Shown here piece after piece: positions 17,905 to 25,570 of a DNA stretch of 64,000 nt. This DNA is from Achromobacter sp. AONIH1 (GTDB lineage Bacteria; Pseudomonadota; Gammaproteobacteria; Burkholderiales; Burkholderiaceae_B), in assembly GCF_002902905.1 (NCBI RefSeq), contig NZ_CP026124.1, positions 2,232,001 to 2,296,000 on the forward strand, given 5' to 3'. Every line of letters starts with the position of its first letter. Within the stretch, counting starts at the first letter, position 1. The notes under the pieces are model-generated. The model made no database searches. It was not told where the DNA came from and saw only the letters and a list, made by a program, of their open reading frames with translations. A program made the position numbers and the translations under genes.

Positions 17905-18717
17905 ATGAGAACGCTGGAACGAACGCGCGCCGATCTGGCCGCCTTTCTGCGCGCACGGCGCGAACGGCTGTCGCCCGCCGACGTGGGCTTGCCCAGCGGT
18001 GGCCGCCGGCGCACGCCAGGACTTCGGCGCGAGGAAGTCGCCGCGCTCGCTGGTGTCGGCTTGACCTGGTACACATGGCTGGAACAGGGCCGCGATATTG
18101 GTGTTTCGGCCACCTTTCTGGACAACCTGGCGCGAGTGCTGAAACTGGATGCTGCCGAGCGGCGGCACCTGTTCCTGCTGGCGCACGAGAGGCCACCGGC
18201 CGAGCCGGGCAAGACATGGTGCGTGCTGCCGCCGCTGGTACGGCGCTTGATGCACGACCTGCCGCACCCGGCCTTCGTGCTCAACCTGCGCTGGGACGTG
18301 CTGGGCTTCAATGCGCCTGCGGATGCGCTTTTCGGATTTGATACGCACGCGCCCGAGCGGCGCAATCTGCTCTGGCTGCTGTTCACCGATCCCATCCTGC
18401 GCGAGCGCGTGGATGCCTGGGAAGAACAAGCTCCGCTGATGCTGTCCAGCTTCCGACGCGACTTTGCCCGCGCCACGCAGGAAGCGAACATTCATGAACT
18501 GGTGGACGAACTGGAACGGGTTTCGCCCGAGTTCAAGGCATGGTGGCGGCAGCACGACGTCCATGCGCCTTGCAATGGCGTGCGCAAACTAGTGATCGAC
18601 AGCAAGGCGGAGCCGTTCGAACACACCTCGCTGACAGTTGACGAGGATCGACACCTGCGGCTGACGGTCTATGCGCGGCAATTGGTTGACGCTGAATCCA
18701 ACCGCAGACCGGAGTAA
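17905..18717 (+). CDS. Helix-turn-helix regulator, MmyB/MLTR ligand-binding type
   Basis: 270 residues. The N-terminal XRE-like HTH domain contains 'RRTPGLRREEVAALAGVGLTWYTWLEQGRD', a hallmark of the MmyB group. From about residue 105 a PAS-like ligand-binding domain follows ('HPAFVLNLRWDVLGFNAPADAL' and 'EFKAWWRQHDVH'). Such regulators usually control the neighbouring transporter or dehydrogenase; here the divergent MFS gene is the obvious target. The effector is unknown. Confidence 0.88.
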   Translation: MRTLERTRADLAAFLRARRERLSPADVGLPSGGRRRTPGLRREEVAALAGVGLTWYTWLEQGRDIGVSATFLDNLARVLKLDAAERRHLFLLAHERPPAEPGKTWCVLPPLVRRLMHDLPHPAFVLNLRWDVLGFNAPADALFGFDTHAPERRNLLWLLFTDPILRERVDAWEEQAPLMLSSFRRDFARATQEANIHELVDELERVSPEFKAWWRQHDVHAPCNGVRKLVIDSKAEPFEHTSLTVDEDRHLRLTVYARQLVDAESNRRPE

Positions 18718-18758
18718 CCATCACGGCTCGATCTCGCCCCTATGAAACCGGGTGGAGC

Positions 18759-18770
18759 CGAGTTCCTATT
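18759..18770 (+). promoter_or_regulatory. 12-base element shared with 6948-6959, upstream of PFL_4709 operon
   Basis: Second copy of CGAGTTCCTATT, 65 bases before the PFL_4709-type gene. Its position just right of the efflux insert suggests that this operon kept its own promoter when cargo entered. Function inferred. Confidence 0.4.
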
Positions 18771-18835
18771 TCCTGCTGTCCCTCACCGCCGTATGCGTTG
18801 CACTACCGGAATCGTGAACTCCGGGGTGGCACGCC

Positions 18836-19267
18836 ATGCGCCGTTTTCCTTCGTTTCTTCCCTCCAAGCGAACCTGGCTAACGGCCAGCGGCTTGGCTGC
18901 GCTCCTCGCGACCAGCGCGCTCTACGCTGAAACCTGGGTCGTCACCGACCAGGCACATCCAGTCTCCGGCAAGGCGGATCGGCTGATCCTGCTGGATGCG
19001 CCCTCCCGCATCGAGGCCGAACTGGCATCTGGCCTGCCGGCTGACCCGGCGCGCGCAGAACACATCGCTCGCGATCGCCTGAGCCAGGGCGGTGCCGACC
19101 TCCAACGCCGCATTGCCTCCGCATACCAAGGCGTCACCGACGCATGGAGCCTGGGCATCACGAGCATCCCAGCCATCGTGGTGGATCAGCGCTACGTCGT
19201 CTATAGCGAGCCGGATGTGGCTCGCGCTGTCGCGCGCATCGAGCAGCACCGGAGGACCCAGCCGTGA
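18836..19267 (+). CDS. ICE protein, PFL_4709 family (TIGR03757)
   Basis: 143 residues with a signal peptide (about 1-31). The mature part starts ETWVVTDQAHPV and ends with 'AWSLGITSIPAIVVDQRYVVYSEPDVARAVARI'. That end resembles the cis-proline region of thioredoxin folds (S-I-P-A-I-V), as in TrbC/TraW-like proteins, but no C-x-x-C is present. It opens the third conjugation block; its stop overlaps the next start by 4 bases. Confidence 0.85.
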   Translation: MRRFPSFLPSKRTWLTASGLAALLATSALYAETWVVTDQAHPVSGKADRLILLDAPSRIEAELASGLPADPARAEHIARDRLSQGGADLQRRIASAYQGVTDAWSLGITSIPAIVVDQRYVVYSEPDVARAVARIEQHRRTQP

Positions 19268-20211
19268 CCCGACTATTCGACCTGATGCGCCGCCTGCGCG
19301 CTGGCGTGGCTTCGTTGCTGCTGCTCAGCGCCACGGGCAGCTACGCCCTCAATACAGCGACCATCATCGGCTCGGTGGCATCGCCCGATTGCCTCGAATA
19401 CCGTGTCGTCGGCATCTGCTACTGGCTCTACTGCACCTGGACGGGCTGCACGGTGCGCACGTCCGTCAAGGTTCGCCACTACATCCCCGATGCGGTGGTG
19501 TCGTCGTATTCGAATACCGGCGAAAACCCCTGGGTCGAAGTCCGGGCGATGAGCACGCCCAACCCGTCCGCCCAGGCTGGCGGCGACGGGACGACGAACG
19601 AGGACCACGAAAACAACCTCGCCAAATTCAAGAACGCGGACGTCATCGGCCACCCTGGCGCCGAGGTGTTCAACCAGTTCGTCTCGTCCTCGGGCTACTT
19701 CTGCGAGGGCGCGGGCACGGCATTCATGCCGTACTTGCTCAGCACCTTGGACACGCTGGCCTGGCGCTACAACGTGCCCGAGATGGCCTACCCGGAAGCA
19801 CTGATTCCGGGCCGGCGTGAGGTCGGCGCACGCACCACGATGAACCTGTGGGGCAACGTGTATCCCCGTGGCGGCTTCCTTCACCAGACCGACGACTTCA
19901 AGGCCGGCGCAGTGGTGGCCCAGCGTGCAGGCGATGTGGTCACGCGCCGGGGGCAGATCCACGTCTATCAGCCGTTGCTGGCCAACTCCCGCGACGGCTA
20001 CTGGCCGGCCGGCGCGCTGATGGAGGGCGATGCCTCCACCGGCAAGTGGCAAGAACTCACACCCGTCCTGTCCTCGTCCTGCACGGTCTTTCCGCGCAGC
20101 GGCTTCCTTACCCAGGCGCAGCAAGGCGACTACGCATGGGCGCTGTGGCGGCCGTATGCCTGCTGCGAACGCCGGGGCCAGGTGTTCCTGGGCAGCGTCG
20201 ATTTCCTCTGA
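19264..20211 (+). CDS. ICE protein, PFL_4710 family (TIGR03756, TraU-like)
   Basis: 315 residues with a signal peptide (about 1-30, ending SYA). The mature protein has many cysteines in pairs (VGICYWLYCTWTGC, FCEGAG, YACCERRGQ), as in TraU, so it depends on disulfide formation, for which the element carries its own DsbA-like protein. Periplasmic pilus-assembly component. Ends 'GQVFLGSVDFL'. Confidence 0.88.
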   Translation: MTRLFDLMRRLRAGVASLLLLSATGSYALNTATIIGSVASPDCLEYRVVGICYWLYCTWTGCTVRTSVKVRHYIPDAVVSSYSNTGENPWVEVRAMSTPNPSAQAGGDGTTNEDHENNLAKFKNADVIGHPGAEVFNQFVSSSGYFCEGAGTAFMPYLLSTLDTLAWRYNVPEMAYPEALIPGRREVGARTTMNLWGNVYPRGGFLHQTDDFKAGAVVAQRAGDVVTRRGQIHVYQPLLANSRDGYWPAGALMEGDASTGKWQELTPVLSSSCTVFPRSGFLTQAQQGDYAWALWRPYACCERRGQVFLGSVDFL

Positions 20212-20220
20212 GGTGGTGCC

Positions 20221-21618
20221 ATGAAGTTCCGTCCCGCATTCAATCTGTTCTCCCGCCGGGCACGCCGCACGGAGATCGTCCTGGCGCTGGCCGGCGCGCT
20301 CGCGCTGGGCAGCGGCGTGGCCTGGGGTCAACTGGGATACCAGACCACCGGCAGCGTCATCGGCGATGACGTCATGTACTCGATCGGCGGCGGCAACGCC
20401 GTGTCGATGGGACGTGCGGCTGGCATGCGCTCCCTCGGTGTTGGCGTGGGCTGGAACAGCAACTTGATCTGCGGTGACATGAGCATCCAGACCACCTTGA
20501 GGAATCAACTCAACGGCATCACCAACGGTTTCCAGCAAATCATGTCGTCGGTGATCCAGAGCGCCACCAGTGCGGTGGCATCGTTGCCCGCGCTGATCAT
20601 CCAGCGGGCCGATCCCGGCCTGTACAACCTGCTCACCAATGGCGTACTGCAGGCCCGGCTGGATTTCGACCGCTCCAAGCTCACGTGCCGTGCCATGGCA
20701 GAGAAGATGGCCGAAACGGCGGGCGGCCAGCTCGGCTGGAGCCAGATGGCCGAAGGCCTGGCGCTGCGCGATGCCGTGTCGAGCACGGATGCGGTCTCGG
20801 CCATCGAGCAAGCCGAGACGCGCCGCGGCAATGACGGCGTGCCGTGGGTCGGGGGCAGCAACGCGGGCGGCTCCGGCCAGCCCGCGGTCAGGGTCGTCGG
20901 CGATGTCACCCGCGCCGGCTACAACCTGGTCAACGGCCGCGGCGTAACCGACACGTCTTCGATCGCCCCGGCCAGTTGTGCCAGCCTCTCGTGCCAGACC
21001 TGGACCTCGCCACAGGCCGCCGTCGAGTGGGCTACGCGCGTGCTCGGCGAGAAGGAGCAGCGCACGTGCGATGCCTGCACCAAGACCGAGACGACGCCCG
21101 GCGTCGGGCTCACGCCGCTGATCCAGGAGGAATACGACACCAAGCTGCAGGCGCTCCAGGATCTCGTCTCCAAGGCGAAGAACACGACGCCCGAGAACCT
21201 GCGCGAAGCCGGCAGCGCGTCGCTGCCCATTACGCGCGGCGTGATCGAGGCGCTGCGCGACGAGCCCGACCAGCACCTGCTGTCGCAGCGCCTGGCGTCC
21301 GAGGTCGCGCTGGCGTCCGTGCTGGAGAAAGCGCTGCTGCTGCAGCGCACGCTGCTCACGGGCAAGAAGGAGCCCAACGTCGCGGCGAACGAGCTTGCCG
21401 TGGAGGCCGTGAACCACGAGAGCGACACGCTCGACCGCGAGATTCGCAACCTCAAGACCGAACTGGAGCTGCGGCGCGAGCTGGCGAACAACTCTCCCAT
21501 GGCGATCATCCAGCGCCACGGCACGCGCGCGGCCGGCTCGCGCGGCATCTACGAGGGCGATCCTGTGCCGGACCGTCTCGACCAGCTCCAGAAGGGCAAT
21601 CCGGGGAGTCGGCCATGA
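20221..21618 (+). CDS. ICE protein, PFL_4711 family (TIGR03755, TraH-like)
   Basis: 465 residues with a signal peptide (about 1-37). It contains 'YQTTGSVIGDDVMYSIGGGNAV' at the mature N-terminus, a central Ala/Ser-rich region, a cysteine cluster (PASCASLSCQTW, RTCDACTKTE) and a long helical, probably coiled-coil C-terminal part (about 335-430). By order after the TraU-like gene it is the TraH counterpart in pilus assembly. It overlaps the next gene by 4 bases. Confidence 0.87.
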   Translation: MKFRPAFNLFSRRARRTEIVLALAGALALGSGVAWGQLGYQTTGSVIGDDVMYSIGGGNAVSMGRAAGMRSLGVGVGWNSNLICGDMSIQTTLRNQLNGITNGFQQIMSSVIQSATSAVASLPALIIQRADPGLYNLLTNGVLQARLDFDRSKLTCRAMAEKMAETAGGQLGWSQMAEGLALRDAVSSTDAVSAIEQAETRRGNDGVPWVGGSNAGGSGQPAVRVVGDVTRAGYNLVNGRGVTDTSSIAPASCASLSCQTWTSPQAAVEWATRVLGEKEQRTCDACTKTETTPGVGLTPLIQEEYDTKLQALQDLVSKAKNTTPENLREAGSASLPITRGVIEALRDEPDQHLLSQRLASEVALASVLEKALLLQRTLLTGKKEPNVAANELAVEAVNHESDTLDREIRNLKTELELRRELANNSPMAIIQRHGTRAAGSRGIYEGDPVPDRLDQLQKGNPGSRP

Positions 21619-21986
21619 GCCCGGCGCGCATGGCCTGGTGGCCCGTGCGCTGGTTGTTCAGCCGGCGCGCGGCGAAGACGCTGCTGTGGCTGGTACTGAT
21701 CGTTGCCGCTGCCGTGGGGGCCAACGTCGCGGGCATCTACTTGGTCGGCAGCGTTGCAGGCTGGGAACGGTGGCTGGCGGCCTCCGCAGGGTATTTCTTC
21801 ATCTGGCGGCTGTGCGTGTACGCGGCAACGGCCTATGGATGGTTCTGGATGCGCCGCCGGGTGCTGGCCCGCGAAGACCAAAGCGGGACAGATGGCCAGG
21901 CGCGGCGCCGGCTGAATCGCACCGAGGTCGCCGGCGTCGTCGCCATCGTCGCGCTGGAAGCCAGCCTGTTGATGCAGGCCGCTTGA
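21615..21986 (+). CDS. Small ICE membrane protein (conserved, unnamed)
   Basis: 123 residues with about three hydrophobic helices (about 21-45, 52-75, 104-121) and a basic loop between. I do not recognise a named family, but it starts 4 bases inside the PFL_4711 gene and is followed by traG after 15 bases, so it is part of the conjugation operon, probably an inner-membrane helper. Confidence 0.68.
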   Translation: MSPARMAWWPVRWLFSRRAAKTLLWLVLIVAAAVGANVAGIYLVGSVAGWERWLAASAGYFFIWRLCVYAATAYGWFWMRRRVLAREDQSGTDGQARRRLNRTEVAGVVAIVALEASLLMQAA

Positions 21987-22001
21987 GGGGAGATCGGGGC
22001 C

Positions 22002-23522
22002 ATGACGCTCTTCACGACCGACTATCTGGAGTACTACCTCACCCTCGTGTCCTGGATCGTCAACAACGGCATCTGGGCCGTGCTGGTGTCCAGCGGGGTG
22101 TTCGCGCTGCCTTTCGTCGCCATCGTCGTGCAGGAGTGGCTGAAGGCCCGTGCGGAAGGCGCTGACGAGGGCAACAAAGGCGTTCTGAGTGCCGCCCGTA
22201 TCGAGAACCGGGTGTTCGTCGCGATCGTGGTGGTGATGTTCGCGGGCATTCCGTTTATCGACGTGGACCTCAGCACCATCCAGTACGACAGCTCGCGCTC
22301 GGCGCAGTGCCAAGTCAGCGTGCCGCAGCCCACAGAAACCGGCTGGTCGCAGTCCTTCAGCACCATCAACAACCAGTCGGCGAAGGTGCCGGTCTGGTGG
22401 GCCTTCATGCACGCGCTCTCGCGCGCGGTCACGAGCGCCTCGGTGGCTGCGATCCCGTGCGGTACGGACCTGCGGCAGATGAGGATGGAGATCGACGCGA
22501 CCCGCATTGACGACCCGGTACTCGCTCAAGAGGTCGCGGACTTCTCGCGGGATTGCTATGGGCCTGCGCGGGCCAAACTGTTCATGCAGCGCCCGGATCT
22601 CGATGAGCAGCAGATGCACGACGTGACCTGGATCGGCTCGCGCTTTTTCACGGACACGGGTGGCTACTACGACAGCTACCGCTCCAGCACGGCGCGCGAG
22701 GCATGGCCCTATGACGACAGCCGCGATGCAGGCCTCGCGCAGGTTGCCAATGGTGGCGGCTACCCGACCTGCAGGCAGTGGTGGTCAGACGGCAGCAACG
22801 GACTGCGCGCGCGGCTGCTGGGGCAAGTGGACCCGAGCCTGCTGAATCGCCTGGCGGGCTGGGCCGGGTTCCTGAGCCGGGCCGAGGTGGACGATTCGGT
22901 GATCCGCGCCATCGCGTCACCCCGGCAGCAGAAATTGAACCAGGGCAGCGTCTATACGGACTACGGCGGCCAGATCGACAAGACCCTGCCGAACATCGTG
23001 ACGCGCGCCACAGGCGACGTCGGGATGGCAGTAGGCGCGATTGCCGCGTTTCCCGCCATGGATGTCGTGCGCCAATCCCTGCCCATGATCCTCGCCTTAC
23101 TGAAGATGGCGCTGGTCATCTGCATCCCGCTCGTGCTGGTTGTGGGCACCTATGACCTGAAGACGGTCATCACCGTCAGCGTCGTGCAATTCGCGCTGTT
23201 CTTCACGGACTTCTGGTTCCAGCTCGCACGCTGGATCGATTCAACGATCCTGGACGCGCTCTACGGGTGGGGCTTCGGCTGGAACCGGCCGCACACCAAC
23301 TTCGATCCGCTGGTGGGGCTGAACAACGCCTTCGGCGACATGCTCCTGATGTTCGTCATGGGCACGATGTTCCTGGTTCTGCCGGGATTCTGGCTGGCGA
23401 GCCTTACCTGGGTTGGGATTCGGGCCGGGCACGTCATCCAAGGGCTCTCCGATGGCAGCAAGAGCGCCGGGCAAGCTGGCGGCAAGGGTGCCGGGGCGCT
23501 CACCGGAGGAAAGCTGAAATAG
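22002..23522 (+). CDS. traG: Conjugal transfer protein TraG, N-terminal domain type
   Basis: 506 residues with several membrane helices near the N-terminus (about 14-50, 72-90) and a cluster near 340-480. Recognisable TraG_N features are 'TTDYLEYYLTLVSWIVNNGIW' at the start and 'FWFQLARWIDSTILDALYGW' in the C-terminal half. Only the membrane half of F-type TraG is present, as usual in this ICE class; it acts in pilus assembly or mating-pair stabilisation. Last gene of the third block. Confidence 0.87.
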   Translation: MTLFTTDYLEYYLTLVSWIVNNGIWAVLVSSGVFALPFVAIVVQEWLKARAEGADEGNKGVLSAARIENRVFVAIVVVMFAGIPFIDVDLSTIQYDSSRSAQCQVSVPQPTETGWSQSFSTINNQSAKVPVWWAFMHALSRAVTSASVAAIPCGTDLRQMRMEIDATRIDDPVLAQEVADFSRDCYGPARAKLFMQRPDLDEQQMHDVTWIGSRFFTDTGGYYDSYRSSTAREAWPYDDSRDAGLAQVANGGGYPTCRQWWSDGSNGLRARLLGQVDPSLLNRLAGWAGFLSRAEVDDSVIRAIASPRQQKLNQGSVYTDYGGQIDKTLPNIVTRATGDVGMAVGAIAAFPAMDVVRQSLPMILALLKMALVICIPLVLVVGTYDLKTVITVSVVQFALFFTDFWFQLARWIDSTILDALYGWGFGWNRPHTNFDPLVGLNNAFGDMLLMFVMGTMFLVLPGFWLASLTWVGIRAGHVIQGLSDGSKSAGQAGGKGAGALTGGKLK

Positions 23523-23533
23523 CCCGAGGCCGG

Positions 23534-23899
23534 TCAGTCGTCGGTGTACAACTCGTGCGACGTGTCGTTGTGCAGGTTGGGATCGTAGCCCGGCGTCTTG
23601 CGCAGCTCGGTGAGGTCGGTGAAAGGCCACTCGTCTTCATCCGAGGTATTGGCAGCAGCAGCCCATCCCGCCGCCGCAACGCCCAGCAGCACGAGTGCGA
23701 ACCAAAACGCAACGTAGAGCAGCACTCCCAGTACAGCCAGCTTGACCACCCACACGCACACGGTCGCGCCAGCTCGCGGCATCCCCTTGGATACCAACCA
23801 GTTCGACGCCCGCCGTTCGCCGCGCGCACAGGCACGCCATCCGCGGCCAAAGGCGCGGCCGAGGCGTTCTGCGGTGCTGGTGCGGGTCGTCGTGTTCAT
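23534..23899 (-). CDS. DUF3742 family protein
   Basis: 121 residues. A basic N-terminal part (MNTTTRTSTAERLGRAFGRG) precedes one long hydrophobic stretch (about 50-82), with a short acidic C-terminus including 'LTELRKTPGYDPNLHND'. This is the DUF3742 family, found almost only in ICEs beside traG and the relaxase; function unknown. I took ATG 23899 because AGGAG stands 6 bases upstream; a longer start at 23944 lacks this. It points against traG. Confidence 0.8.
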   Translation of the reverse strand: MNTTTRTSTAERLGRAFGRGWRACARGERRASNWLVSKGMPRAGATVCVWVVKLAVLGVLLYVAFWFALVLLGVAAAGWAAAANTSDEDEWPFTDLTELRKTPGYDPNLHNDTSHELYTDD

Positions 23900-23983
23900 G
23901 GTCGTCTCCTGCTGCTGAGGAATGCCTATTCCAGTTTGCTCCACTTCATTCGGTTTGCGGCTTCAATGTGCTTTCTTGCTGCT

Positions 23984-24616
23984 TCAGGACGTTTCGTCGT
24001 CTGGCCCCAACGGGCCTGGATCGGGTTCTACGCCGACGCGGTAGGTGGCGACGAAGCGCGGCCAGTCCACATGGTCAACCAGGTCGATGTCCTCGACAAC
24101 GCGGACCTTGGCTCCCGCCCGCTCGAACAGGGCGATGCTCGCGGCGGGATAGTTGTTGCGCGACGGATAGAGCACCCCGTCGAACAGCGCCTGGCCGTCA
24201 TCTCCGAGCATCGCATGCACCTGGGCGGACACCCGCTGCGTGTGCGTGTAGTCGCGGCTGGCCAACTGCTCCAGGTTCAGGCCGAAGTAGCCCGCCATGA
24301 CGCCCGGCGCCGTGAGATCGGCCAGAAGCACGTCATCCAGCACGCCTACTGCGCGCACCATCCGGGCGTTGACCTCCTTCAGGGCGATGGAGCGCCTCGT
24401 GTCTTCAAGCCATTGATGCTTATGGAACACCGACTCCATCAGCACCGTGGGCAGGTCGCACCCCAGGTAGAGCACGCCGTAGGCCCCCGCTGGGTCATCG
24501 TAGCGATTCGTGCTGCTGCGGCCATAGTACAGCGGGCTGCCCCGATAGACGACGCGGCTCACATGCTGGAGCAGTTCACCGGCATCGATCAGGAACGAAG
24601 GCAGCTCGTGGCTCAT
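23984..24616 (-). CDS. RES-domain toxin
   Basis: 210 residues. The RES fold is visible as 'VVYRGSPLYYGRSSTNRYD' (first Arg), 'LYLGCDLPTVLMESVFHKHQ' (Glu) and 'GVLYPSRNNYPAASIALFER' (Ser), the three parts that name the family. Characterised RES toxins degrade NAD+ and stop growth. It follows its probable antitoxin gene after 12 bases. It is slightly longer than the core domain of about 150 residues. It probably stabilises the element in the host. Confidence 0.85.
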   Translation of the reverse strand: MSHELPSFLIDAGELLQHVSRVVYRGSPLYYGRSSTNRYDDPAGAYGVLYLGCDLPTVLMESVFHKHQWLEDTRRSIALKEVNARMVRAVGVLDDVLLADLTAPGVMAGYFGLNLEQLASRDYTHTQRVSAQVHAMLGDDGQALFDGVLYPSRNNYPAASIALFERAGAKVRVVEDIDLVDHVDWPRFVATYRVGVEPDPGPLGPDDETS

Positions 24617-24628
24617 GGCGATCTCGCT

Positions 24629-25261
24629 TCAATGCACCTGGACGCCCAGCACGTTGAACACGGCCTCGGCCACGTCATCGATCGTGCCATGCGTCACCGC
24701 ATCCACCGGCGAGCGACCACCCAGGCCTTCGAGGGGTTCGGACAGCGCGCGGTAGATCGTCCAGTGGTCGATGCCCTCGACCTCCTGGAGCACGGTTTGG
24801 GTCAACTGCTGCTTCACCGGGTCGAGCTGCCAGTCGGGCAGCTTCTGGCCGCGCGGCCCCACGTTCAGCGCCAGCAGCCGACGGGCGAGGATGTCCTTGT
24901 AGATTTGCTGGCGCGACTTGTCCGCCAGCTTGGCGAACTCGGCAGGCGGCAGGTTGTCCGGCTGGTTGAAGGCTTCCAGCAGCACGGCGCGGCCTCGCTG
25001 GACATCGGTTTCATTCGGTGCCCAGCGCGTGTCGGCGCGCAGCGTGGCCGCCTTGCGCTCCAAGGCCTGCGCCACCGTTTCACCTTCCAGGTTGGCGGGC
25101 AGCTTCACCGCCTCCACGCGCTCATGGATGAACGCCTGCAACTCGGCCGCGAACGCCGGGGCATCCCGGATTTCGACGGTATCCGCAAATCGGCGCACAT
25201 CCTCCACCGTGACGCGCGGCAGACGATCGGCAATGAATTCGATGGCAGTGGGCATGGTCAT
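24629..25261 (-). CDS. Xre/MbcA/ParS-type antitoxin for the RES toxin
   Basis: 210 residues. The C-terminus 'LSEPLEGLGGRSPVDAVTHG' followed by a short helix is the toxin-binding DUF2384 (MbcA/ParS/Xre) motif, G-G-R-S-P. A possible helix-turn-helix lies near 'LPPAEFAKLADKSRQQIYKDI' (about 105-125). It is first in a two-gene operon with the toxin, the usual order, and probably represses its own promoter at 25289-25317. The N-terminal 60 residues match nothing I know. Confidence 0.75.
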   Translation of the reverse strand: MTMPTAIEFIADRLPRVTVEDVRRFADTVEIRDAPAFAAELQAFIHERVEAVKLPANLEGETVAQALERKAATLRADTRWAPNETDVQRGRAVLLEAFNQPDNLPPAEFAKLADKSRQQIYKDILARRLLALNVGPRGQKLPDWQLDPVKQQLTQTVLQEVEGIDHWTIYRALSEPLEGLGGRSPVDAVTHGTIDDVAEAVFNVLGVQVH

Positions 25262-25288
25262 CTCCCAGGTAGGTTTGAGACAGGATTC

Positions 25289-25317
25289 ACTCTAGTCTCC
25301 TTTGTCGCGTTTGTCAA
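25289..25317 (-). promoter_or_regulatory. Promoter of the toxin-antitoxin operon
   Basis: On the minus strand: a consensus -35 TTGACA (25317-25312), exactly 17 bases, then TAGAGT (25294-25289) as -10, 28 bases before the antitoxin ATG. The spacer contains GACAAA twice (spaced by CGC), a possible antitoxin-binding repeat. Confidence 0.6.
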
Positions 25318-25570
25318 CTTAGTCGCCCGAGTGGGAGGCTACCTGGCGGTCTAGCGTCCCGGCAGCATAGGTCGGGGCCAGCGCCAGGTCGCCGTCCAAT
25401 CCATTCGTGCGGGTTCCACATTGACGCTGGAGCCGCAGCCCAAGCCCCGCTATACCGAAACGGTTAAAGGCCAAAGGGTCGAAACGGCAAGGGAATGGGG
25501 TGCAAGGGGAAAGGCCCTACCTCGAAAAGGCAAAAAGACCTCCCGCCCGGCCCGCCATCAGGACACCGAC

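Noticed and set aside
19273..21519. 748-codon open frame on the minus strand
   Set aside because: It is exactly antisense to the PFL_4710 and PFL_4711 genes, low in recognisable motifs and rich in Arg/His/Gln, as expected from high-GC codon shadows.
23267..25354. 695-codon plus-strand frame across the DUF3742 and toxin-antitoxin genes
   Set aside because: Antisense to three genes that have real family motifs and ribosome-binding sites; no domain seen in it.
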